Under the pieces are notes generated by a model that worked only from the letters and a program-made list of their open reading frames with translations, did not search any database and was not told the origin of the DNA. A stretch of DNA of 64,000 nucleotides, taken from contig CAWJVZ010000004.1 in the NCBI GenBank assembly GCA_963846475.1, forward strand, positions 2,294,001-2,358,000, in the 5' to 3' direction. Below, piece after piece: positions 26,583-35,360 of this stretch (the first letter of the stretch is position 1; each line of letters starts with the position of its first letter). A program made the position numbers and the translations under genes. This DNA is from DASWJZ01 sp963846475 (GTDB lineage: Bacteria > Pseudomonadota > Alphaproteobacteria > Rhizobiales > Afifellaceae).

Positions 26583-27833
26583 TTAGCAAGCGCTTTTTTG
26601 ACTTGCCGCTGCGGTGGCGAACAGGGTGCGGCTGGCGAGCATGGCGCAGGCAACGGCGAGCAGACGGTCGGCGACGGAGCGAAGCGCGCGGGCATGCGAA
26701 TGGCCGCGTTGGCGCAGGGCGGCGTATTTGGCGCGGCTTCGCGGGTCGTGCTGGATGGCGGTGCGCGCCCAATGATGGACGGCGTCGCTGAGGCGGCGAT
26801 GACAAGCCCGGCGGCGCAGGACGATGCGGCGCTTGCCCGACTGCTTGGTCACCGGGGCGACGCCGGACAAGCAGCGCAGCGCCTGATAGTCTCGCTCGCG
26901 CAGGGCCTCGCCGGCCTCTGCGAGCAGCGTGGCGCAGACGATCCTTCCGATGCCTGGCAGGGATCTCAGGATGGTCACGTCACGCTGCTCTTGCGGCTGC
27001 CCCGGCGCGTCCTCCTCGGGCGCAGCGAGGCTGGCGAGCAGGCGATCGAGCTCGCCGTGCGCCTCTTTGATCTGGCGGCTGACGAGGCGCAGGCGGGGAA
27101 TGAGCGTGCGGATGTGGGCGGTTGCCGCCTCGGTGGCGCCGGCGGCGACCTGGATGGGCGGCCGGCGGAGCTGCTTCAAGGCCTCGGCCGCATCGAAGCG
27201 GCGGATGCGATGCCGCTTGAGGAGCTTGGCGAGACTGGCTTGGCGGAGGCGGCGGGCCTTATCGGGCGTCGGCGCGCTCTCCCACAGTTGCAGGAACCAT
27301 TCGGCGGCGAGATCATCGGCGAGCTCCAGCATGGCCGGGAAGTAGCGCCAGAGCTGGTCTCGCATGCGGTTGGCGAGACGGACCTGCTCGACGGTCAGTT
27401 CGTCGGCGATCCGCGACCATTCGCGCAGCTCGATGACCAGCGGATCGGCCGGCCGCAACGGACGCAGGCGCGGCCGGTCGGTCCTCAGCGCATCGGCCAG
27501 CACCTCGGCGTCGCGGCTGTCGTCCTTGGCGCCGGCCAGCGTGAAGCGGTCGCGGAAGCGGTCGAGCTGCTTGGGATTGACCGCGTAGACGGTGAAGCCG
27601 CGCTCCATGAGCGCCTCAACGACCGGCCCGTGCGGCACCTCGATGGCGACATGCACCGCTTGCGGCGCGGCGCCGCTCGCGGCGATCAGCCAGGCGCCCA
27701 TCTCAGCCAGGCCCTCGCCGCCATGAGCGAAGCTGCGCACGCGCTTGCCGCGCCCCTGCGCATCCGACAGACAAACGACATGCGCCTGCGACGCCCAATC
27801 GACGCCGGCATACCAGATCGGCTGTTCTTCCAT
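26583..27833 (-). CDS. IS110-family transposase
   Basis: 416 residues. N-terminal RuvC-like DEDD domain: WYAGVDWAS (Asp12), HVAIEVPHG (Glu65) and AGAKDDSRDAEVLADAL (Asp105, Asp108). C-terminal Transposase_20 domain: ILRSLPGIGRIVCATLLAEA and the serine-containing segment CLSGVAPVTKQSGKRR. ATG 27833. Intact frame. IS110 elements lack terminal inverted repeats and use a bridge RNA encoded in their non-coding end to pick target and donor sites. Confidence 0.92.
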   Translation of the reverse strand: MEEQPIWYAGVDWASQAHVVCLSDAQGRGKRVRSFAHGGEGLAEMGAWLIAASGAAPQAVHVAIEVPHGPVVEALMERGFTVYAVNPKQLDRFRDRFTLAGAKDDSRDAEVLADALRTDRPRLRPLRPADPLVIELREWSRIADELTVEQVRLANRMRDQLWRYFPAMLELADDLAAEWFLQLWESAPTPDKARRLRQASLAKLLKRHRIRRFDAAEALKQLRRPPIQVAAGATEAATAHIRTLIPRLRLVSRQIKEAHGELDRLLASLAAPEEDAPGQPQEQRDVTILRSLPGIGRIVCATLLAEAGEALRERDYQALRCLSGVAPVTKQSGKRRIVLRRRACHRRLSDAVHHWARTAIQHDPRSRAKYAALRQRGHSHARALRSVADRLLAVACAMLASRTLFATAAASQKSAC

Positions 27834-28190
27834 GCTCCTCTCCCTGTTCTCGCAACGAGCCCGCCGCGACGTCGGCCGATCCCTGTACCTGGCGCTCAAG
27901 GGCGCGGTCTCCCCACTGGGCCTGCAATCGCAGCCGCCAGCCGGGGCACATGTCCGCGCGTGGTGCTCGCCGCTTTGACAGCGGCGGCGCTGGGGCGCTT
28001 CGGTCGCTCCCGGCCGGCCGGCCCCGGTCCTCCTGTCTGAGCCGATTCGCCGGACCCGCGAAGCCGCCCGCCCGCTACGGCGCCACGGAGGGCGCGCGTG
28101 CGGCCGGCTTCGCTTTCGCCGAGCCAAGCTTTGCAGGATCACCGGCCATCACCGGTACAGGGGCGCCTGGAGGCGCCATTATTTAAATTT
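27834..28190 (-). other. Non-coding end of the IS110-family element, candidate bridge-RNA region
   Basis: About 350 bases upstream of the transposase with no protein-like frame. In the IS110 subgroup the bridge RNA is specified by the non-coding end upstream of the transposase gene, so this is where it would be. Paired segments include GGCGCC-TGGA-GGCGCC at 28,162-28,177, followed by ATTATTTAAATTT, and ACCGG..CCGGT near 28,140-28,155. The outer boundary of the element is uncertain because there are no inverted repeats; the AT-rich string near 28,178-28,190 is my guess. Confidence 0.4.
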
Positions 28191-28290
28191 GCGAGGCGTT
28201 GTTCAGGCGCTCCGCTCCCTCCTCAGGCGAGGAGGACAAAAAGCTCTTTGATCACCTCGGGCCGGCCAGGCCGCGGGACGAAAACGCACG

Positions 28291-28358
28291 CCCCCCTCTC
28301 CCCTTGCTTGCGGGAGAGGGTGCCCCTCGCGGTCACGCGAGGGGCGGGAGAGGGCACT
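28291..28358. repeat. Dispersed palindromic repeat, second type
   Basis: CCCCTTGCTTGCGGGAGAGG followed by GTGCCCCTCGCG, CGCGAGGGGC and GGGAGAGGGCAC. The order CCCCTTGC-GGGAGAGGGTG-hairpin-GGGAGAGGGC is the same as in the copy inside the 5-oxoprolinase gene (16,041-16,100). Located just after the stop of the DUF3072 gene. Confidence 0.7.
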
Positions 28359-28377
28359 GCACGAACCTGAGAGCCGC

Positions 28378-28599
28378 TCAGCTCCCCTTCAGCCGGGGCG
28401 ACCGGCCCTTCAGCTCGTCGATGCGCTTGGAGGCTTCCGCCTTGGTGAGATTTTGGTCGAAATCCTCGCCGGTCTCCTCGCAGAGGGTCTTCAGATACGA
28501 GGCCTGCGCGCCGGTCATCGGCTCGTCGCCGGTGACCCAGTCCTCCGGGTCCTTCTCGGTGTTCGTTTCCGTGCTGGTCTTGGGCTGGCTGTCGGCCAT
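28378..28599 (-). CDS. DUF3072 domain-containing protein, 73 aa
   Basis: DPEDWVTGDEPMTGAQASYL and LCEETGEDFDQNLTKAEASK, then RIDELKG, are the full DUF3072 domain, a short helical family found mainly in alpha- and actinobacteria and of unknown role. The N-terminal 20 residues are polar and probably disordered. ATG 28599. It is last in a minus-strand row after the rhomboid gene (70 bases). Confidence 0.83.
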   Translation of the reverse strand: MADSQPKTSTETNTEKDPEDWVTGDEPMTGAQASYLKTLCEETGEDFDQNLTKAEASKRIDELKGRSPRLKGS

Positions 28600-28669
28600 T
28601 GGAGTGCTCGCGCTGAAAAATTTGTTTCTGAAATGTTCCAGCCGGCCGGGAGTTCCGCCGGACGCCGCG

Positions 28670-29404
28670 CTATCCCCACGGGCCGCGGCGGCGCTCCAGC
28701 TCGAAGGGCCGGTGGTGCGGCTTCTCCAGGAGCGGCACCTGCCGGCGCTTGAAGAAGGAAACCAGCGCCAGTCCGGCGATGAAACCGCCGATATGGGCGG
28801 CGAAGGCGATGCCCGGCTCGCCGAGCGGCGTGATGCTGGCGCTGACGAGCTGGCCGATGAACCAGATGCCGAGCACGATCAGCGCCGGCACATGCGCGAC
28901 GGTGGCGAAGAAGCCGAGGAAGATGAGCACACGGACGGTCGCCCCGGGATGCAGCAGGATATAGGCGCCGAGCACCCCGGACACCGCGCCGCTCGCTCCC
29001 ACCATCGGGATCTGCGAGCCGGGATCGACAAAGCCCTGGCTCAAGGCCGCCGCCGTGCCGCAAAGGAGATAGAAGGCGAGGTAGCGAAAATGCCCCATGG
29101 AATCTTCGATGTTGTCGCCGAAGATCCAGAGGTAAAGCATGTTGCTGCCGAGATGCAGCCAGCCGCCGTGCATGAACATGGAGCTGAGCACGGTGAACCA
29201 GGCCGGCGTGTAGACGAGCTCCGGCGCCAGCTCGGCATGGCCGAAGAGCCGCGCCGGGATCATGCCGAGGCTGTAGATGGCGACCTCGCCGGCGGGGCCG
29301 AGCGAGGCCTGCCACAGCCAGACCAGCACGCAGGCGCCGATCAGCGAGTAATTGACGTAGGGCGTCAGGTGCCGGCGCGGATTGTCGTCGGAGATCGGGA
29401 ACAT
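28670..29404 (-). CDS. Rhomboid-family intramembrane serine protease
   Basis: 244 residues with six hydrophobic helices. The catalytic serine is in MVGASGAVSG (Ser138) and the catalytic histidine in FAAHIGGFIAG (His204); FMHGGWLHLGSNMLYLWIFG is the conserved L1/helix-2 region. These enzymes cut membrane-protein substrates within the bilayer; the target here is unknown. ATG 29404 lies 3 bases after the EVE gene stop, so the two are probably cotranscribed. Confidence 0.92.
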   Translation of the reverse strand: MFPISDDNPRRHLTPYVNYSLIGACVLVWLWQASLGPAGEVAIYSLGMIPARLFGHAELAPELVYTPAWFTVLSSMFMHGGWLHLGSNMLYLWIFGDNIEDSMGHFRYLAFYLLCGTAAALSQGFVDPGSQIPMVGASGAVSGVLGAYILLHPGATVRVLIFLGFFATVAHVPALIVLGIWFIGQLVSASITPLGEPGIAFAAHIGGFIAGLALVSFFKRRQVPLLEKPHHRPFELERRRGPWG

Positions 29405-29407
29405 CTT

Positions 29408-29839
29408 TTAGCCGGCAGTAGCCGGGTCGAGGCCGCCCATGCGGCAGACGAGCCGCCATTCCGCCTCCCGCACCGGCTGGACGGAGAGCCGGGAATTGGC
29501 GACCAGCACCATGTCCTTGAGCGCCGGCTCCGCCTTGATGGCGTCGAGCGTCACCGGCTGCGGCATGGCGGCGACGGTCTTCAGGTCGACGCAGTCCCAG
29601 CTGCCGCTGTCGTCGGTGGAATCGGCATGCGCCTCGGCGATCACCTCGACGATTCCGACCACCTGCCGCTCGCCGCCGGAATGGTAGAAGAAGCCGCGGT
29701 CGCCCTTCCGCATGGCCCGCATATGGTTGCGCGCCTGGTAATTGCGCACGCCGTCCCATTGCTGGCCGGCCTCGCCGTTCGCCTTGTGCATCTCGAAGGA
29801 CCAGGTTTCCGGCTCCGACTTGAACAGCCAATAGGCCAT
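29408..29839 (-). CDS. EVE domain-containing protein
   Basis: 143 residues; MAYWLFKSEPETWSFE, WDGVRNYQARNHMRAMRKGD and GFFYHSGGERQVVGIVEV are the standard EVE (PUA-like) fold. EVE proteins are thought to recognise modified bases in DNA or RNA. In rhizobia this gene is commonly near gpsA and tsaD, as here, so it is core rather than part of a defence island. ATG 29839. Confidence 0.93.
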   Translation of the reverse strand: MAYWLFKSEPETWSFEMHKANGEAGQQWDGVRNYQARNHMRAMRKGDRGFFYHSGGERQVVGIVEVIAEAHADSTDDSGSWDCVDLKTVAAMPQPVTLDAIKAEPALKDMVLVANSRLSVQPVREAEWRLVCRMGGLDPATAG

Positions 29840-29901
29840 GTCTTTTCCCTTCTGCGCGGTCGATTGTCCGGACCCGTGGCCGCCCTGTCCAGCAGCAAAG
29901 C

Positions 29902-30903
29902 TCAGCCGGCCTCGCGCCTGAGCGGCCGGGCCAGCAGCGTCGCCATGGCGGTATCGACGTCGAGCCGCCCGTCCACAATTGCTGCCACGGCGGCGATGAT
30001 CGGCGCTTCCACGCCGTGCCGGGCGGCAAGGTCGTCGGCGATCCCGGCCGAGTGGACCCCCTCTACCAGCGGCGCCCCGGCCCCCGTGAGCTCCGCGACC
30101 GAGCGGCCGCGGCCGAGCGATATCCCGAACGCGGTATTGCGCGACAGCGCGCTCGTCGCCGTCAGCACCAGGTCGCCGACGCCGGAAAGGCCCATGAAGG
30201 TCTCCGGTCGCGCCCCCAGCGCCGTGCCGAGCCGCATCATCTCCGCGAGCCCGCGGGAGATCAGTGCGGCCCGGGCGCTCTCGCCGAGACCGCGCCCGAT
30301 AACGATGCCGCAGGCGATCGCCAGCACGTTCTTGACGGCGCCGCCGAGCTCGACGCCGGCGAGATCGTCGCTCGCATAGGGCCGAAAAGTCTCCGACGAG
30401 AGCGCCGCGCACAGCTCGTCTGCCAGCCCGATCTCCGCGGCCGCAATGGTCACCGCCGTCGGCAGCCCGGCCGCGATCTCCTCGGCGAAGCCCGGACCGG
30501 AGAGCGCCGCCGGCCGGGCTCCCGGCAGGCATTCGCGCAAGATCTCGGTCTGTGAAAGACCCGTCGCCCGCTCGATTCCCTTGGCGCACGCGATCACCGG
30601 AACGCCCGGCTTGACAAATGGCGCAAGGTTGCCCGCTGCGGCGCGCGTGGCCTGGGCGGGAACGGCGAGGAGGATGATTTCGGCGGCCTGGAAGGCGGAC
30701 GGCTCGCAGGTGATCTCGATCGCAGGCGGAACGGCGATTCCGGGCAGATAGGCCGCGTTCTCGCCGGCCGCCCGGATCGCCGCGATCTGCTGGCGATCGC
30801 GGCCCCACAGGTTGACGCGCCGCCCGGCCTTGTGCGCGACCAGCGCCAGCGCCGTGCCGAAGGCGCCCGCGCCGGCGACCCCGACCTGCTGGAAATCCGT
30901 CAC
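29902..30903 (-). CDS. gpsA: NAD(P)H-dependent glycerol-3-phosphate dehydrogenase
   Basis: 333 residues, making sn-glycerol 3-phosphate from dihydroxyacetone phosphate for phospholipid synthesis. VGVAGAGAFGTALALVAHKA is the N-terminal Rossmann motif; GGAVKNVLAIACGIVIG holds the catalytic lysine; RNTAFGISLGRG the Arg-Asn pair. The start is GTG at 30903, overlapping the tsaD stop as GTGA, which implies translational coupling. An extension upstream is open but unlike the family. Confidence 0.94.
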   Translation of the reverse strand: MTDFQQVGVAGAGAFGTALALVAHKAGRRVNLWGRDRQQIAAIRAAGENAAYLPGIAVPPAIEITCEPSAFQAAEIILLAVPAQATRAAAGNLAPFVKPGVPVIACAKGIERATGLSQTEILRECLPGARPAALSGPGFAEEIAAGLPTAVTIAAAEIGLADELCAALSSETFRPYASDDLAGVELGGAVKNVLAIACGIVIGRGLGESARAALISRGLAEMMRLGTALGARPETFMGLSGVGDLVLTATSALSRNTAFGISLGRGRSVAELTGAGAPLVEGVHSAGIADDLAARHGVEAPIIAAVAAIVDGRLDVDTAMATLLARPLRREAG

Positions 30904-31994
30904 GCGCGCGGACCGCGTTTGCCGGCGCCACCCATCGGCGCGGCGTTCTCGTCGAGCGGCCAGCGGGCGCGCGCCGGTAGAGCGGGGTCGGGCAGGAGGG
31001 CGGCGGCAAGGCGCTCCGCTCCCGCCCAGGCGATCATCGCGCCGTTGTCGGTGCAAAGCTCAAGCGGCGGTGCCACAAAAGGAGTGTCTGCCGCGCGGCA
31101 GAGGTCTTCGAGACGGCGGCGGATCGCTTGGTTCGCCGCGACCCCGCCGGCGACGACCATCGCGGAAGCGGGCCGGCCCGTCTCGGCAGCGAAGCGGCTC
31201 AACGCGCGGCGGGCGCGATCCTCCACCACGTCGGCCGCGGCGGCCTGAAAGCCGGCGCAGAGATCCGAAACATCATGGTCGGTGAGCGGCGCGGCGGCTT
31301 CGGCCTCCAGCCGGAGCGCCGTCTTCAGGCCGGAAAAGGAGAAATCGCAGCCCGGCGACCCCCTCAGCGGCCTCGGAAGGAGGAACCGGCTTGGATTGCC
31401 CGAAAGCGCTGCTCGCTCGACGTTCGGCCCGCCGGGATAGGGCAGGCCGAGGAGTTTTGCCGTCTTGTCGAACGCTTCGCCGAGCGCGTCGTCGATCGTG
31501 GAACCGAGACGGCGGTAGCGCCCCACGCCTTCGACAGCGACGAGCTGAGTGTGCCCGCCCGACACCAAAAGCAGCAGGTACGGGAAAGCCGTGCCGTCGG
31601 TCAGAGTCGCCGTGAGCGCATGGCCTTCAAGATGGTTGAGCGGCAGCATCGGCAGATTTCGTGCCGCCGCGATGGCGCGGGCGCTCATCAGCCCGACAAG
31701 AAGCCCGCCGATCAGGCCGGGCCCAGCCGTCACCGCAATGCCGTCGAGCTCGTTCCAAGCGGTACCGGCGTCCTGCATGGCGGCACGGATCACTCCGTCA
31801 AGCGCCTCGACATGGGCGCGCGCGGCGATCTCCGGCACGACGCCGCCGAAGACCGCGTGCTCCTCGATTTGGCTGAGCACTACGTTGGACAGGATGGTGC
31901 CGCGCCCGTCCGCCTCCCGCCGCACCACCGAAGCCGCCGTCTCGTCGCAGCTCGTCTCGATGCCGAGCACGGTGAAGGCGCTTGCGGGCTTCAT
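30900..31994 (-). CDS. tsaD: tRNA N6-adenosine threonylcarbamoyltransferase
   Basis: 364 residues. TVLGIETSCDETAASVV opens the ASKHA fold; NHLEGHALTAT supplies the two metal-binding histidines; LLVSGGHTQLV and DDALGEAFDKTAKLLGLPYPGG are family signatures; LCTDNGAMIAWAG is near the C-terminus. With TsaB, TsaC and TsaE it makes t6A37 in tRNAs reading ANN codons. Start ATG 31994. It diverges from hemC with 68 bases between, an arrangement usual in Hyphomicrobiales, and overlaps gpsA. Confidence 0.95.
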   Translation of the reverse strand: MKPASAFTVLGIETSCDETAASVVRREADGRGTILSNVVLSQIEEHAVFGGVVPEIAARAHVEALDGVIRAAMQDAGTAWNELDGIAVTAGPGLIGGLLVGLMSARAIAAARNLPMLPLNHLEGHALTATLTDGTAFPYLLLLVSGGHTQLVAVEGVGRYRRLGSTIDDALGEAFDKTAKLLGLPYPGGPNVERAALSGNPSRFLLPRPLRGSPGCDFSFSGLKTALRLEAEAAAPLTDHDVSDLCAGFQAAAADVVEDRARRALSRFAAETGRPASAMVVAGGVAANQAIRRRLEDLCRAADTPFVAPPLELCTDNGAMIAWAGAERLAAALLPDPALPARARWPLDENAAPMGGAGKRGPRA

Positions 31995-32062
31995 TGCAGT
32001 TCGGCGAGCCAGGGACTAGGGCTCCGTTGCGAGCCGGACGGCTCCTAACATCCGGGGAAGCA

Positions 32063-32996
32063 ATGGCGCAAACGATCCGCATCGGCACCCGCGGCAGCCG
32101 GCTGGCGCTCTGGCAGGCGGGCGCGGTGCGCGACGCGCTCGCCGCTACGCACGGGCTGGAGCCGGAAGCGTTCGAGATCGTTGCGATACGAACGTCCGGC
32201 GACCGCATCCAGGACCGGGCGCTCCTGGAGGCCGGCGGCAAGGGCCTGTTCACCAAGGAAATCGAGGAGGCGCTGTTTTCCGGCGCCGTCGACCTCGCCG
32301 TCCATTCGGCCAAGGACATGCAGACGTTTCTGCCCGAAGGTCTGGCCATAGCCGCTTATCTTGAGCGCGAGGACGTCCGCGACGCGCTCATCGCACCGGG
32401 CGTGTCGGGCCTCGCAGGATCTGCCGCAAGGCGCACGGATCGGCACGGCTTCGCTCCGCCGCGAGGCGCTCGTGCGGCGGGCCCGGCCGGACCTGGAGAT
32501 CGCGCTGCTGCGGGGCAACGTGCCGACGCGGCTCCGCCGCGTCGAGGCGGGGGAATTCGCCGCGACGCTGCTCGCCGCCGCCGGGCTGAAGCGGCTCGGC
32601 CTCGACGGCCACATCGCCGCATGCCTGCCGCTCGAAGCCTTTCCGCCGGCCTGCGGCCAGGGCGCGTTGGCGGTCGAATGCCGGGCGGGCGACAGCCGGA
32701 GCCGCGACCTCGCCGCCGCGATCGACCATCTCCCCACCGCGCTCGCCGTCGCCACCGAGCGCGCCTTCCTGGCCGCCCTCGACGGATCCTGCCGCACGCC
32801 GATCGCCGGCTACGCCACGATCAGCGGCAGCGGCGTTCAGTTCCGCGGCATCATTCTGGCCCGCGACGGCAGCCGATATTATGAGGCCGCGCTGTCGGGC
32901 GACGCATCGGATGCCGTCGAAATCGGCCGCGCCGCCGGTCGGGAAATCCTCTCGCGCGCTCCGGCGGCCTTTCTGCGAGGGCTCGGTCTCGCCTGA
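32063..32996 (+). CDS. hemC: Hydroxymethylbilane synthase, one-base frameshift as read
   Basis: Both halves are clear: IRIGTRGSRLALWQAGAVRD through AVHSAKDMQTFLPEGL in one frame, then DLPQGARIGTASLRREALV, ALAVECRAGDSRSRD and the dipyrromethane-cofactor cysteine in LDGSCRTPIAGYATI in the next. The frames join if one G is removed at 32,417-32,418 (GCAGGATC read as GCAGATC gives LADLPQGAR). Because the enzyme is essential for heme, an artefact is more likely than a real null allele. GGGGAAG precedes ATG 32063. The stop overlaps the hemD start (TGATG). Confidence 0.9.
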
Positions 32997-33740
32997 TGCG
33001 GCTCATCGTCACCCGGCCGGAGCCAGACGCGTGCCCGCACCGCGGAGGCGCTCGCCCGTCTCGGCCACCAGCCGATCCTCTCGCCCATGCTGGACATTGT
33101 TCTCGACGTGAGGGCGGCTATCCCGGACCGGGAATTCCAGGCCGTGCTGGCGACCAGCACCAACGCGGTGCGTGCGCTCGCCGATCATTCGGACCGCGGT
33201 CGGCTGCAGGACCGGCTCCTGTTCGCCGTCGGCGACCACACTGCGCTCCAGGCGAAGCGTGCCGGATTCGGCGCTGCCCGCTCCGCCGGAGGGGCTACCG
33301 ACGACCTCGTCGCCCGCGTCGCGGCCGAGCTCAGTCCCGCAGCTGGCCCGCTGCTCTACGCCGCCGGCGACGTACAGGCGGGCGACCTCGCCGGCCAGCT
33401 CGGCAAGCTCGGCTTTGAGGTCGATGTTGCGGTCGTCTACCGGGCAAGAGCCCGGATGCGGCTGGCGGCCAGCGCGGCAGCAGCGCTGCGGCGCGATCAA
33501 GCGGAGGGAATCCTCCTTTATTCGCGGCGAAGCGCCGAGGCCTTTGCCCAGGCGCTCAGGCTGGAGGGCCTGGCGCCGCTCGCAACCGGCGTCGCATGTT
33601 TCTGCCTGTCGGCCACAGTCGCGGAGCCGCTTCCAGCGGTGACCCGCGGAAGGATCGTTATTGCCGAGCGCCCCGACCAGCTCAGCCTGTTCGCCTCGCT
33701 CGAGGGGGAGGCAGCCCTGAACCCCGGCGACGGCTCGTAG
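32996..33740 (+). CDS. hemD: Uroporphyrinogen-III synthase, one-base frameshift as read
   Basis: MRLIVTRPEP is in the first frame; RARTAEALARLGHQPILSPM, LATSTNAVRALADHS, LYAAGDVQAGDLAGQLGKLG and ILLYSRRSAEAFAQAL follow one frame on. Removing one base near 33,024-33,026 restores a normal protein of about 247 residues. The enzyme closes hydroxymethylbilane with inversion of ring D. It starts inside the hemC stop (ATG 32996) and is followed by the Mic60 and hemY genes, the standard alphaproteobacterial order. Confidence 0.87.
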
Positions 33741-33754
33741 CCCGCCTTGCCCCG

Positions 33755-33771
33755 CCCGCTTGGCGGGATTT
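33755..33771 (+). terminator. Possible weak terminator after hemD
   Basis: CCCGC-TTG-GCGGG followed by ATTT, 15 bases past the hemD stop. The five-pair stem and short T-run make it at best an attenuating signal between hemD and the Mic60 gene. Confidence 0.3.
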
Positions 33772-33838
33772 AGATGGAACCGAACGGCCGGCGCCGCCTT
33801 GACCGGCAATACTTAGCTGGCATCCGACGGAGACGAAT

Positions 33839-35357
33839 TTGGCGACAGATACTATGGGCGGTTCCGGCGCCTCCAGTCGCGAGACGCGCCGGCCTGTCAT
33901 CATCGACCTCCCAGCCGAGGAGATCCGCAAGCCTGGGGACGCGGAGGGGCCAGCGACGGAGGCCTGAGTCGACTGACATCGCCAGCGATGCCGGCAGTGG
34001 GGAAATCGGATCCGGCACGGTAGCTGCGGAGCCCGACACCCCCGAGGAGGCGGTGCGCGACGAGACAGTGACCCCCTCCGCGTCCGCAACGGACTCCCAC
34101 GCCCACCCCGACCCGATCCCGCCGGCCGAGACCATCCGGCAGCGGCGCGGCACTTCCTTTCCGGCGCTGCTCGCAGCCGCCATTCTTGGCGGTCTGATCG
34201 GGGTCGGCGCCCTCACGGCGCTTGACCGCATGGGGTATCTGGAGTCGTTCCGGGGCGAGGATGCCGGCGCTGCAGCCGTTGAGGCCGAGCTGGCGAACCT
34301 CAGGAGCGAAGTCGAGGCGCTACGTCAATCGGCAGGGGAGCAGGTCGGCGTGGACGTCGCGCCGCTGCAGCAGCAGGTCGCCGGGCTGGAACAGGCGATC
34401 GCCGAACTGCGGAGCCAGCCCGCGGCAGGTGGCGACCCCGCCTTGCTCGGTGAGGTCCAGAACCGTCTGGCCGCGCTCGAGCAGGCGGCGTCCGCTGCAG
34501 GTTCGACGGAGTCGAGCCAGGCGCTGGAAGCCCGGCTCGGCGAGCTGGCGAGCGAGGTCGAGGCGCTGCGGAGCAGCGGCGGAACCGGCGCGACGGAGCC
34601 GGCGCTGGCCGGCATCGCGACGCGAATCGACGAGATCGCCGGACGCCTCGGCTCGCTGGAGGGGCAGGGACCCGTCGATGTCACCGGCCTGGAGAGCTCG
34701 ATCGCCGAGATCCGGGAACAGCTCGCTCAGCTTGCCGAGCGCGTCGAGGCTGCGCCGACTGAGGAGCGGGTTGCGGCGTTGGAGACGGCGCTGAACGACA
34801 CCACCGAGCAGCTGAGCACGACCGCCGCGCAGGTCGAAACCGTAGCGGCGCTCGGGCCGGCGGTCGCCGCCAATGCGCTCGGCGCGGCGCTTGAAGCGGG
34901 TGCGCCGTTCACCAGCGAGCTTCAGGCGCTTCGCGGCCTTGGGCTGGACGAGACGGCGCTGGCCGGCTTGGCGCCGAGCGCGGAGACCGGGCTGCCGACG
35001 CTGAACGAGCTCCGCTCCGCCTTCGAGAATGCCGTTGCGACGATCGACCTGCGGACGCCCATCCCGGAAGGGACCGGCACCCTGGAACGCCTGGTCCAGA
35101 GCGCGCGCGGGCTGGTCGAGGTCCGGCCTGCCCACCCCGCCGAGGGCAGCGCCCCCGGCGCGGTCGTCGCCCGCATGCGTGGAGCGCTGTCGTCCGGCGA
35201 CCTCAAGACGGCGCTCGCCGAATGGAATAGTCTTCCCGAAGACGCAAAGGCGAAGACGGCCGATTGGGCGCGCGCCGCCGAGGCACGGCTTGCGGCCGAC
35301 GAGTTGGTGGCCAGGCTCCGGTCGGAAGCCCTGTCCCACCTCGGCAGGGAGGGCTAG
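33839..35357 (+). CDS. Alphaproteobacterial Mic60/mitofilin-like protein, one-base frameshift near the N-terminus
   Basis: About 505 residues. N-terminal cytoplasmic tail (TRRPVIIDLPAEEIRKPGDA), one membrane helix (FPALLAAAILGGLIGVGALT), a long periplasmic coiled coil with repeated LASEVEALRS / AALEQA units, and a C-terminal region (LKTALAEWNSLPEDAKAKTA, then WARAAEARLAADELVARLRS) like the mitofilin signature domain. Position between hemD and hemY is where alphaproteobacterial Mic60, the bacterial relative of the mitochondrial cristae-junction protein, is known. The tail lies in a frame that meets TGA at 33,964; dropping one base there joins it to ESTDIASDAGS. The start is TTG 33839 (GGAG seven bases before) or ATG 33854. 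Confidence 0.8.
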
Positions 35358-35360
35358 ATC

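Noticed and set aside
28199..30379. A 726-codon open frame on the plus strand
   Set aside because: It is antisense to the DUF3072, rhomboid, EVE and gpsA genes, and its translation is low-complexity. Long antisense frames are expected at this GC content.
32400..32430. Programmed +1 frameshifting in hemC and other genes
   Set aside because: The shift sites share no slippery codon or internal Shine-Dalgarno such as in prfB; unrelated genes are affected; base insertion errors are simpler.
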